Shown here one piece after another: positions 6,817 to 12,960 of a stretch of 12,960 bases of DNA; the stretch's first letter is position 1, and every line of letters begins with the position of its first letter. The position numbers and the translations under genes are program-made. The stretch is from JBIOJM01 sp044450785 (GTDB lineage: Bacteria; Planctomycetota; Planctomycetia; Isosphaerales; Isosphaeraceae), in contig JBIOJM010000298.1 of NCBI GenBank assembly GCA_044450785.1, forward strand, positions 1-12,960. Direction: 5' to 3'. The notes under the pieces were generated by a model. That model was given only the letters and a program-made list of their open reading frames with translations. It did not search any database and had not been told where the DNA came from.

Positions 6817-8172
6817 TCAGGCTCGGGATGCATGCGCGGTCAGTTCCGGGATCGAGACTCCATCGGGCAAGGCGGGGACCGGCCGGCCGGTCTTGTCGAG
6901 GAGTGTGATCGATGCCGCGTCGATGCCCAGGTGATGGTAGATCGTCGCCATGAAGTCGCGCACGCCCACGCGCCGGCGCGACACGTCGGCCCCGTGGTGG
7001 TCGGTCGAGCCGATGACCTGGCCGCCCTGAATGCCGCCACCGCTAAAGAGCAGCGAGACCGCGCGCGGCCAGTGATCGCGCCCCGGCTGCTTCACTCCGG
7101 TGGCTGAGTCTTTGGCGTAACTGATCCTTGGCGTGCGGCCGAACTCACCGGTCACCACGACGAGCACGCGGCGGTCGAGGCCCCGCGCGTGGATGTCTTC
7201 GATCAACGAACTCACGGCTTGGTCGAAGTACCGGCAGCGCTCTTTCAGGGCATTGAATACATGGTGATTGACGGCGTGATCGTCCCAGTTGCCGACCCGG
7301 CCGCAGAGCGGGCCGTCGAGGCTCGTCGTCACGAGGTCAACGCCCGCCTCGACCAGTCGCCGCGCCAGCAGGCAGCGCTGGCCCCAGGTGTTGCGGCCGT
7401 AGCGGTCACGGATCCGCGGGTCTTCCCGGTCGATGTCGAAGGCCCGCTGCGCCTCAGGACCGGTCAGCAGCGTGTAGGCCTGCTGCTGGAAGGCGTCGAA
7501 CGTGTCCGACTGCATCCGGTGGTCGAGCGCGCCGCGAAGCCGGTCGAACCGGGCCGCGAGGTTCATGCGGCTACCCAGGCGGTCGACTTCCGACGCATTC
7601 TTGAGACCGATCTCGGAGACACGGAAGTTGGGCTTGTTTGGGTCGTCGTAGACGGCAAACGGCTTGTACGCCGGGCCGAGGTAGGCCGGGCCGAGGTAGG
7701 GGATCGGGTTGACGCCCACGTAGGTCGGCACCCGACGGCTTGCGTCAGACCTCATTCGATTCGCGACGCACATCAGGTCGGGGTGGTCGGGCTCGAGCTT
7801 CAATACTTGCTCCGGATGGCCCGTGAACATCTGCTGGTTGCCCTGCTGGTGGCAAAAGCCCGAATGGGAGAGCGAACGGAGGATCGCGAACCGGTCGGCC
7901 ACCTCGGCATGCCGGGGCAAGAGCTCACTGATGCGGACTCCCTCGGCCCTGGTCGCGATCGAGCCGAACGGACCGCGGATCTCCAGCGGGGCATCGGGCT
8001 TGGGGTCGTAGGTCTCCAGGTGGCTCGCCCCTCCCTGGAGCCAGACCACCAGCAGCGCGGTTCGCTCCCTCGACGATCCGATCCCGGCCCGAGCCCGCAG
8101 CCCGATCAGCGCGGGCAGCGTGAGGCTGGCCAGGCCAGTTAGCCCGGCGCGGAGGAATTCACGGCGTCGCAT
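6817..8172 (-). CDS. DUF1501 family protein A, Tat-exported
   Basis: This 451-residue DUF1501 protein is a divergent paralogue of protein B. It opens with MRRREFLRAGLTGLASLTLP, a Tat-type signal with the Arg-Arg-x-Phe-Leu motif. Family motifs follow in order: VVWLQGGASHLETYDPKP (42-59), GPFGSIATRAEGVRISELLP, SHSGFCHQQGNQQMFTGHP, YLGPAYLGPAYKPFAV, WGQRCLLARRLVEAGVDLVT, NWDDHAVNHHVF, GEFGRTPRISY and GRDHWPRAVSLLFSGGG. The start is uncertain: ATG 8172 puts the twin arginines at the very N-terminus, while ATG 8199 adds nine residues. Neither has a strong Shine-Dalgarno. The open frame back to 8397 is not believed because it crosses the divergent promoter region. It is the first gene of the run. 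DUF1501 genes often pair with DUF1549/DUF1553 cytochrome-like genes; none is seen here. Confidence 0.88.
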   Translation of the reverse strand: MRRREFLRAGLTGLASLTLPALIGLRARAGIGSSRERTALLVVWLQGGASHLETYDPKPDAPLEIRGPFGSIATRAEGVRISELLPRHAEVADRFAILRSLSHSGFCHQQGNQQMFTGHPEQVLKLEPDHPDLMCVANRMRSDASRRVPTYVGVNPIPYLGPAYLGPAYKPFAVYDDPNKPNFRVSEIGLKNASEVDRLGSRMNLAARFDRLRGALDHRMQSDTFDAFQQQAYTLLTGPEAQRAFDIDREDPRIRDRYGRNTWGQRCLLARRLVEAGVDLVTTSLDGPLCGRVGNWDDHAVNHHVFNALKERCRYFDQAVSSLIEDIHARGLDRRVLVVVTGEFGRTPRISYAKDSATGVKQPGRDHWPRAVSLLFSGGGIQGGQVIGSTDHHGADVSRRRVGVRDFMATIYHHLGIDAASITLLDKTGRPVPALPDGVSIPELTAHASRA

Positions 8173-8202
8173 GCGGTCCAATCCACTCTCACGGCACATA
8201 AC

Positions 8203-8275
8203 GGGTCCACACCCGCGGACCCAAACCGATTCGGTGAGAGACCTGAATGTTAAACAAAAGTTTGCCTTCGTCCAA
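8203..8275 (-). promoter_or_regulatory. Candidate promoter and leader hairpin for the five-gene run
   Basis: Reading the minus strand, TTGGAC (8275-8270) and TAACAT (8252-8247) are 17 bases apart and could be a weak sigma-70-like promoter for DUF1501 protein A. Between it and the start codon is a perfect 6-bp hairpin, GGGTCC/GGACCC (8203-8208 with 8217-8222, 8-base loop). The hairpin could be a leader structure or an operator half-site pair. Only the hairpin is certain; the promoter boxes match consensus loosely. Confidence 0.3.
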
Positions 8276-8350
8276 GAGACGTGCGACGATAAATCCTCAG
8301 CCCGTCGCGCGGCCAGGCCAGGCCGCATTCTGCATCTGGGGGAAAAACGA

Positions 8351-9234
8351 ATGGCACAGTGGCTGTTGCTCGGACCGGCTATCCTCGGCTTCTTCATCGA
8401 TGGCCCCGGGGCCCAAGCGTCACAGAAGACGATTCTTCACGCGGAAGTCGTCGATGCGGATAGCGGCCGGGCCATCCCCAGCCGTGTTTCGATCCGGGGC
8501 GAGGACGGGTCCTGGTTCTTCCCTGAGTCGGAGTCGCCCCAGGGCTCTGCGGTGCCCTACCGAAAGACCGCCATCGGCCACCCATCGATCGTCGAGATGC
8601 ACACCACCCTCTGGCCCACCCCTTCGTGGTCGGACTCCCACCCGGCCGCTACGTGATCACGGCCGAGCGCGGCAAGGAGTATCACCCCGAGCGCCGAGCG
8701 GTCACGGTCGGTGCCGAGCCGGTCCGCCTCGCCATCCGGCTCCGGCGCTGGATCGACATGACGGAGCGAGGTTGGTACTCGGGAGACACCCATACCCACC
8801 GGACCCTCGCCGAGCTGCCCAACGTGATGCTCGCGGAAGACCTGAACGTCGCATGTCGAACAATCACGTCTGGGAGACGGACTTCGCCTTTGGCGACTTC
8901 GGCGAGGCCCCGGCCGAGTTCATGCGTGTTGAGAAAGATGCGCGCGGGTTCACCGAGCGTGGCTGGATCGAGTTCGGCTTTCAGAATTACTACACCCTGC
9001 TGGACTGCGGTTTCCATCTCCGGCCGACAGCGGGCACGGCCTCGGGCGTGCACCCGGTGCCGCTGGGCTTCGGGCGGGTCTACGTGCGCCTTGACGAAGG
9101 TTGAGGTCGAATACCTGATCAGGCGGGTCGAGGCGCAGGTCCAGCGCAGTGCCGCCATATTACCGGTGCCGGCGGTGGAGGAGTATCGTGCGGCGCTGCG
9201 AATCTACCGCAAGATCGCCGAGACGGCCCGCTGA
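8351..9234 (+). pseudogene. Degraded CehA/McbA-family metallohydrolase
   Basis: Family segments appear in correct order but in different frames. Segment 1 (from ATG 8351, GGGGGA upstream) encodes a signal peptide, MAQWLLLGPAILGFF, and a beta-rich start ending IGHPSIVEMHTTL near 8612. A one-base loss then shifts the frame, and segment 2 continues as LAHPFVVGLPPGRYVITAER, RRWIDMTERGWYSGDTHTHR and ELPNVMLAEDLNVA (to about 8852). Segment 3, in a third frame, reads NNHVWETDFAFGDFGEAPAE through NYYTLLDCGFHLRPTAGTAS and GFGRVYVRLDEG, then a stop at about 9104. Segment 4 (frame of segment 2) is a typical-looking tail, VEVEYLIRRVEAQ to IYRKIAETAR, stop at 9232. Two large internal pieces seem lost, at about 8852 and 9103, including much of the predicted metallohydrolase core. 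The GDTHTHR motif is kept. The intact family enzymes are secreted PHP-like hydrolases. A sequencing artefact could explain the first shift but not the missing blocks. Confidence 0.82.
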
Positions 9235-9258
9235 AGCGGCTGAGGTCATTCGGAGACT

Positions 9259-10020
9259 TTATTGCGAAGCGTGTGCCGCACCGAGCTCCTTCACGACGTC
9301 CGGGCCCAGCACCCGCCTGGCGGGTGAAAGCTGGGAGTAAAGCTCCGTGAATCTCCCGGCGTTCGCCGGGCTCGCCTGGACGTAGGTCCGCAGGCCGCGC
9401 ATGACGTCCGCCCGCTCGCTTTCCGGGAAATCGAGATGTTTCAGCCGCGACGGAAGCCACTCCTTGCCCGCGTATCGATCCATCAACCGCTCCAGCTTGA
9501 CCGCGGTGAGCTGGCCCGTGGCGATCTGACCCGTACCGACGCGCTCCAGGAACGCGTTCCGCGTGGGCAGCAGGTCGTATTTTCGATGGTCCACGCCCGG
9601 CTCCGGCGGCCCTTCGTCGACGATGCCGATCGACCAGAGCTTGTCGGAGCTGACGGGTAGCTCGCGCGTTTTGGGTGTCCCCGGTGCGCCGGCGGTGTTG
9701 TGCCGCGATGTCCCGTCCGGCACGGTCACGTTGAAGACCTCGTAGTCGCGCGCCGGTAACACGTCCACGAGACTCAGGCGGCCATTTCGGCTCCCCATCA
9801 GCTTTTCTGGGTCCATGCTGAAGCCGTCGGGGAATTGCGACTTCTCGAATGGCTGCACCCACCTGGCACCGATTTGGTTGATCGGGACGAGCACGTCGGC
9901 GGTCGACCAGTAGGCGGAGACCGGGCAGGTGATGGATGGCACGTGGGCGATCGGCGAGTCGGCGAACCAGGTTGGGTCGTCATAATCGCCGCCGTACACG
10001 GTCACGCACTGCTTGAGCAT
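9259..10020 (-). pseudogene. C-terminal fragment of a CBM9/alpha-beta hydrolase protein
   Basis: This 253-residue open frame starts at an internal ATG without a clear ribosome binding site, 19 bp inside the preceding fragment and in another frame. It looks like the second half of a large hydrolase. CPVSAYWSTADVLVPINQIG (residues 32-51) is the strand and loop that usually carries the catalytic Asp, followed by a WVQPFEKSQFPDGFSMDPEK block. No G-x-S-x-G nucleophile motif is present anywhere in it. It has no signal peptide. Together with the fragment at 10002-11033 it reads as one gene joined across an internal deletion with frameshift. It ends 24 bp from the convergent CehA/McbA remnant. If translated alone it would be an inactive cytoplasmic fragment. 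Confidence 0.7.
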
Positions 10021-11033
10021 CGATCCAACACCAGACCTCGCTTCAGGTAATTCTGCCCGCCTCCGTCCGCCAGCTCGTATCCCGCGGCGAAGAACAGAGG
10101 GTGTCTGGCCTTGCCGTGTAAGTGGATCGACTCGGTGAGAAACAGCTTGGCCTTGGCCTCTTTCTCGTTGCCCTGGGCATCAAGGTAGGTGAACGACACG
10201 AGCACCTTGGCTGTCGGCAGGCTCGAACCCGGGATCAGCGTCGAGTCGGTCACGTGGAGTCGCGAGGGCGAGACGCTCTGGAATCTTCCGGCAAGCGCCT
10301 TGACCCAGGCCGGGGTCTGGAATGCCGTTCCGCCGTCGTCCTTCACGTTTGCCGCGAGCCGGAGGGTCCCCCAGCCGTCCGCCGTATCGAGGTGGACACC
10401 GTAAGCACCCCCCATCCGGGTGTTGGTCAGCGGAAGCTGAAGGGCATCGAAATAATCCACGTTGAAGCGAAACGAATCGCCGGGCCTGGCCCGGAGGTCG
10501 TCTTTGTCGACGGAACCGAGCGGCACGGCCCACTCGAACGAACACACGCCCTTTTCGCGGGTCATGGCGCCCCGGCCGTCTTGATGCGGGTCGTCGCCGT
10601 CTCCCTTGCCCGGAGCCTCCACGAACTTGTCGCGATAGATGTCCTGGGCGATCAACTTGCGATCGTCCCGAGCGCGCACCTGGTCTCCCTGGCAAAACCC
10701 CAGGATCGCCGCGTCGAGCTTGAGCGGCGATAGGCTGTTGTCAACGGTTTGATCCGGTACCTTGAGCGCGATATAGAGCGCGTTAGCCGAATTCATCACG
10801 CGCAGCTCGCAGGAGCGTGTCTCGGCGGCAGGCGGATCGATCCGGATCATGCTCATCTCGAACGCATGGACCGGGGCGTCGCGCCACTCGTCGGTGCCGA
10901 TGACGCCATCGATCTTGGGAGCCGAGCGGCACGGGGCCGCGTCGATGGTCTTCGGCAACTCCGCCCCGGAGCAGCTTGCGAGGAAGCCCTGGAGAAGAAG
11001 AACAACGCCGAGGGTCTGGAGCGATGTTTTCAC
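10002..11033 (-). pseudogene. N-terminal fragment: lipoprotein with CBM9-like domain, broken hydrolase
   Basis: This fragment encodes 343 residues from a GTG start at 11033, with GAGG about 9 bases upstream. Residues 1-21 are a lipoprotein signal with lipobox LASC (Cys21). Residues 38-250 look like a CBM9/DOMON-type beta-sandwich, beginning KIDGVIGTDEWRDAPV (40-55) and ending near GGAYGVHLDTADGWGTLRLA. The next part, to about 335, starts a hydrolase domain: HPLFFAAGYELADGGGQNYL, then KRGLVLD. The frame then runs into CSSSA and a stop, while the continuing hydrolase sequence resumes in another frame as LKQCVTVYGGDYDD. The junction is at about 10010-10022. A block expected to hold the nucleophile serine is missing between the two parts. 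The CBM9-like lipoprotein part could still be made and anchored. Its divergent neighbour is the methyltransferase gene, 242 bp away. Confidence 0.72.
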
Positions 11034-11230
11034 GATGCTGGCCTCATGGGGAATGGCGCGGCTTGTTCGACAAAGTATCCTCGATATGTTGTCAAAGTTT
11101 CAGGATACGAATCAAGAAGTGAGACGAGAAGGAGGAGCCGGACACGTCTTCGGCCGCGAGTCGTGGGCTCGTCGCGGCCGGATCGTCAACTGGCAGGCGA
11201 ACAGGTCGTGTTCGCGCCGGAGGCGGCCAG

Positions 11231-11246
11231 CGTCCCGATTGGGACG
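11231..11246 (+). promoter_or_regulatory. Leader hairpin upstream of the methyltransferase gene
   Basis: A perfect 6-bp stem, CGTCCC/GGGACG, with a 4-base GATT loop lies 30 bases before the methyltransferase ATG and just ahead of its GAGGAGAGG ribosome binding site (11255-11263). It would form in the 5' leader. In the same 242-bp divergent spacer a 6-bp inverted repeat, GTATCC/GGATAC (11075-11080, 11103-11108), could be an operator or part of the two promoters. No function can be assigned from sequence alone. Confidence 0.3.
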
Positions 11247-11275
11247 ATCGGCTCGAGGAGAGGCGGTGCGAGGCC

Positions 11276-12016
11276 ATGACGGACGCTTATCGAGACGATC
11301 TAGCGTACATCCATGACGCCGGGTTCGGCGGCTTCGCCCGAGAGGCCGGTCCAGTCCTGCTGGACGCGTTGCGGCGGCGTGGATTCGTGCGAGGATTGGT
11401 GATCGATCTCGGCTGCGGCAGCGGTATCCTGGCGCGGGCGGTCTCCGACGCCGGGTATGACATCCTGGGGATTGACCTGTCGGAGGCGATGGCCGATCTG
11501 GCGCGCCAGCGCGTGCCTCGGGGACAATTCCGTGTGGAGTCGCTTTTGCAGGCGGAGCTTCCGCCCTGTGTGGCCGTCGCGGCGGTCGGCGAGTGCGTCA
11601 ACTACCTTTTCGATGACAGCAATACGAAGTCGACGCTGGCCAAGGTCTTCCGGCGGATACACGCTGCCCTCGCGCCGGGTGGACTGTTCCTCTTTGACGT
11701 GGTCGAACCGGGGCGCGTGCCCAAGCCCGGCCCGCGCCGGGCCTTTTGGGAAGGAGAGGATTGGGCCGTGCTCGTGACTAGCGATGAGGACCGGAGGCGC
11801 GGGGTGTTGACCCGGCGGATCACCAGTTTCCGAAGGGTCGGCGACCTGTACCGGCGCGATGAGGAAGTCCACCGGCAGCGGTTGCTGGCGCGGGCGGAGC
11901 TGGCGGGCCAGCTCCGGAGCATGGGATTCCGAGTGCGCATCGTTCGCGGCTATGGACCGTTACGGTTCGGCCCAGGTCACGTCGGCTTCATGGCCCGCAA
12001 GCCGAAGGCAACTTGA
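11276..12016 (+). CDS. Class I SAM-dependent methyltransferase
   Basis: This is an intact 246-residue cytoplasmic methyltransferase with the Rossmann-type fold. Motif I is VIDLGCGSG (42-50), the glycine loop that binds S-adenosylmethionine. GIDLSEAM (65-72) ends in the acidic residue contacting the ribose. VAAVGECVNYL (101-111) is the motif IV region, and PGGLFLFDV (134-142) is the post-motif strand. The C-terminal GFRVRIVRGYGPLRF with GHVGFMARKP closes the sheet. The layout is that of small-molecule methyltransferases of the Methyltransf_11/25 type; the substrate is unknown. ATG 11276 is supported by GAGGAGAGG about 12 bases upstream, a slightly long spacing. It is transcribed away from the broken CBM9/hydrolase gene and has no operon partner on its own strand. 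Confidence 0.88.
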   Translation: MTDAYRDDLAYIHDAGFGGFAREAGPVLLDALRRRGFVRGLVIDLGCGSGILARAVSDAGYDILGIDLSEAMADLARQRVPRGQFRVESLLQAELPPCVAVAAVGECVNYLFDDSNTKSTLAKVFRRIHAALAPGGLFLFDVVEPGRVPKPGPRRAFWEGEDWAVLVTSDEDRRRGVLTRRITSFRRVGDLYRRDEEVHRQRLLARAELAGQLRSMGFRVRIVRGYGPLRFGPGHVGFMARKPKAT

Positions 12017-12043
12017 GCGCGGTTGAGCCGGCCGAGCTGCCGC

Positions 12044-12064
12044 GGCCCGTACGATCCGCGGGCC
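12044..12064 (+). terminator. Possible GC-rich hairpin after the methyltransferase gene
   Basis: GGCCCG (12044-12049) pairs with CGGGCC (12059-12064) across a 9-base loop, 28 bases after the methyltransferase stop codon. There is no following T-tract, so it is at best a weak terminator, and GC-rich stems of this size occur by chance in this genome. Confidence 0.25.
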
Positions 12065-12440
12065 CGATCGCCGACACGCGGTGTATTCAAGCTTGGTTCA
12101 CGATGCCCGATGCGCGATCCGACCCCCCCGATGGAACGGGCGGCTTGTCCGTGGGGTTGCGCGCCAGCTAATGGTTTTTTGGACGTCATGTTACGGGAGC
12201 TGAGAACGGGACGGCAGCAATAATTGTATTCTGGGGACCAGGTATGAAATCGACAGAGGAGTTATGCTGAGTGGGATCGGATCCTTGGCCGTAAGGTTCG
12301 GCCGCGGAGAACTGCGGACCAACTCCACAAAAAAGCAGGGCATGAGCCAGAACGAGAACCATCTAAGATTGTCGAAGTGACCACAGTATTGACCCGCAAT
12401 TGGTGGCTGGTTTTGGAACGCCTAACGTCACTCCGCTCAA

Positions 12441-12478
12441 AACGCAGGGATGGTCGTTTTGCTTGTATCCCCTGCGTT
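12441..12478 (+). promoter_or_regulatory. Inverted repeat upstream of the Ntn-hydrolase-like gene
   Basis: AACGCAGGG (12441-12449) and CCCTGCGTT (12470-12478) form a perfect 9-bp inverted repeat around a 20-base T-rich centre. It ends 33 bases before the ATG at 12512 and 22 bases before its AGGAGAGG ribosome binding site (12501-12508). It could be an operator dyad or a leader stem. The choice cannot be made from one copy. Confidence 0.45.
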
Positions 12479-12511
12479 CAGCACAAGAAATGATAAATCG
12501 AGGAGAGGCTG

Positions 12512-12910
12512 ATGACCGTATGTATTGCGGCAATTTGCGATTCTGGAAAGAGTGTCGTTGTCGCATCGGATCGCATGTACACATACGCCTATCCGTACCT
12601 TCAGTTCGAAACGGAGGAGCGCAAAATCGAGCAGCTCAATCCGAAGTGCGTCGTGTTGGCTTCGTACTCGTCGATGGGGCCCGAGATTGTCGACGCCGTT
12701 CGGCGCGAAATGGAAGTGGGGAAGAACTCGTCCATCGCCGACCTCGCCGAGTTGGTTAGAAGACTATATGCGGACATTCGATTACGAAGAGCTGAGGAAA
12801 CGATCGTGATACCGTGTCTCGGTCCGGATTATCTAAGAGGGTGTTTGGAAACCTACGCAGCCTGGGCAACGGCGAGTCGCCTGGTCATAATGTTGATCAT
12901 GGCCAGATAG
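12512..12910 (+). pseudogene. Proteasome-fold Ntn-hydrolase-like protein, truncated by an insertion sequence
   Basis: The gene starts at ATG 12512 with an excellent AGGAGAGG upstream. MTVCIAAICDSG resembles the start of proteasome beta/HslV-type peptidases, where a Thr exposed at the N-terminus is the nucleophile; here Thr2 would serve. VVVASDRM (15-22, Asp20), RKIEQL (Lys38) and CVVLASYSSMGPEIVDAV (46-63) follow the order of the conserved Asp, Lys and Gly/Ser-loop regions. After Tyr107 the frame enters an insertion sequence at about 12836, and the last 25 residues (LRGCLETYAAW onward) are its DNA read antisense to the transposase, stopping at 12908. The host protein was therefore longer, and the second half of the fold is missing or lies beyond the window. 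The family is seen as stand-alone genes in several phyla; its substrates are unknown to me. Activity of the truncated form is unlikely. Confidence 0.7.
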
Positions 12911-12960
12911 ATCATTGCCTCAGATTTACTTGTGTTGAATTCATAGTCCTTGCTCATCCG
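12836..12960 (-). mobile_element. IS5-type insertion sequence, one end; runs off the window
   Basis: The left end of the element starts at about 12836 with GAGGGTGTTTGGAAAC, a terminal-repeat-like sequence, right after CTA (12833-12835). CTA or TA is a plausible target-site duplication for this family. The end lies 17 bases from the stop codon of a transposase gene that reads inward on the minus strand. The other end, second terminal repeat and second target copy are outside the window, so family and boundaries are provisional. It has split the Ntn-hydrolase-like gene. Confidence 0.75.
12853..12960 (-). CDS. IS5-family transposase, C-terminal 35 residues (partial)
   Basis: On the minus strand the frame is open from the window edge to a TAG at 12855-12853. 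It reads RMSKDYEFNTSKSEAM, then IYLAMINIMTRRLAVAQAA. The RxSKDYE...SEAMIYLAM...RRLA pattern is the usual C-terminus of IS5-group DDE transposases, following the catalytic Glu helix. The start codon and catalytic residues lie beyond the right edge. Nothing in the visible part suggests decay. Confidence 0.8.
   Translation of the reverse strand, partial: RMSKDYEFNTSKSEAMIYLAMINIMTRRLAVAQAA

Larger units (their letters stand above)
12017..12511. other. Non-coding, AT-richer spacer
   Basis: About 495 bp with no gene I can support. From about 12170 the base composition falls visibly below that of the neighbouring genes, with runs such as TGGTTTTTTGG and CACAAAAAAGC. Only very short frames occur, for example a 12-codon one at 12341. 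Small hairpins are present: GGCCG/CGGCC at 12288-12304 and the stem at 12441-12478 listed separately. The spacer could be the remains of an older insertion, or a regulatory region for the Ntn-hydrolase gene. Confidence 0.55.

Noticed and set aside
6705..6833. Longer start for DUF1501 protein B
   Set aside because: The start at 6788 has a better ribosome binding site, but the family start MIDIGSxxARTCQGVSRR fits 6704 and a longer leader is unusual for a Tat signal.
7189..8142. Long plus-strand open frame (317 codons)
   Set aside because: It is antisense to DUF1501 protein A; its translation is Arg/Val/Glu-rich with no motif.
8173..8397. N-terminal extension of DUF1501 protein A
   Set aside because: It would place the Tat motif about 80 residues into the protein and cover the divergent promoter region.
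11287..11872. Minus-strand open frames across the methyltransferase gene
   Set aside because: They are antisense shadows with no ribosome binding site or motif; the plus strand carries clear SAM-binding motifs.
12363..12584. Minus-strand 73-codon open frame
   Set aside because: It overlaps the strong start of the Ntn-hydrolase-like gene, has no ribosome binding site and no recognisable content.

Overview
The window looks like a chromosomal segment of a high-GC planctomycete, probably near Isosphaeraceae or Gemmataceae. The reasons are two Tat-exported DUF1501 proteins, a short ceramidase-like enzyme, a CehA/McbA-type metallohydrolase remnant, a PD40 propeller protein, and the palindromic intergenic elements. 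The taxon is inferred from family content; there is no rRNA or other marker here.

Layout. Positions 1-448 hold no convincing gene but contain a strong nested palindrome (305-366). A small plus-strand gene (449-967) encodes a predicted beta-sandwich protein. Converging on it is a minus-strand run of five genes reading from about 8172 down to 1040: DUF1501 protein A, DUF1501 protein B, a PD40/TolB-like propeller (overlapping B by 14 bp), an alpha/beta-hydrolase esterase (30 bp downstream), and a neutral-ceramidase-like protein. All five start with an export signal, so the run looks like one operon for an envelope or extracytoplasmic task, probably breakdown of an ester- or amide-linked substrate. 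The substrate cannot be read from the sequence. A 102-bp element that folds as a four-way cloverleaf, flanked by 21-bp direct repeats, sits between the esterase and ceramidase genes.

From 8351 to 11033 lie two convergent broken genes. The first is a CehA/McbA-family metallohydrolase reduced to about 0.9 kb by one small frameshift and two apparent internal deletions. The second is a CBM9-like/alpha-beta hydrolase lipoprotein whose middle, including the expected nucleophile motif, is missing at a frameshifting junction near 10015. An intact SAM-dependent methyltransferase follows (11276-12016), then about 500 bp of non-coding, visibly more AT-rich DNA.

The right end holds a proteasome-fold Ntn-hydrolase-like gene (12512 onward). 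It is cut after about 107 residues by an insertion sequence whose transposase C-terminus (minus strand, 12853-12960) runs out of the window and matches the IS5-type pattern. The left two thirds therefore look like a maintained secreted-enzyme operon, and the right third like a region under decay and insertion.

No CRISPR array, tRNA or rRNA was seen. All family calls are from reading motifs; no database search was run.
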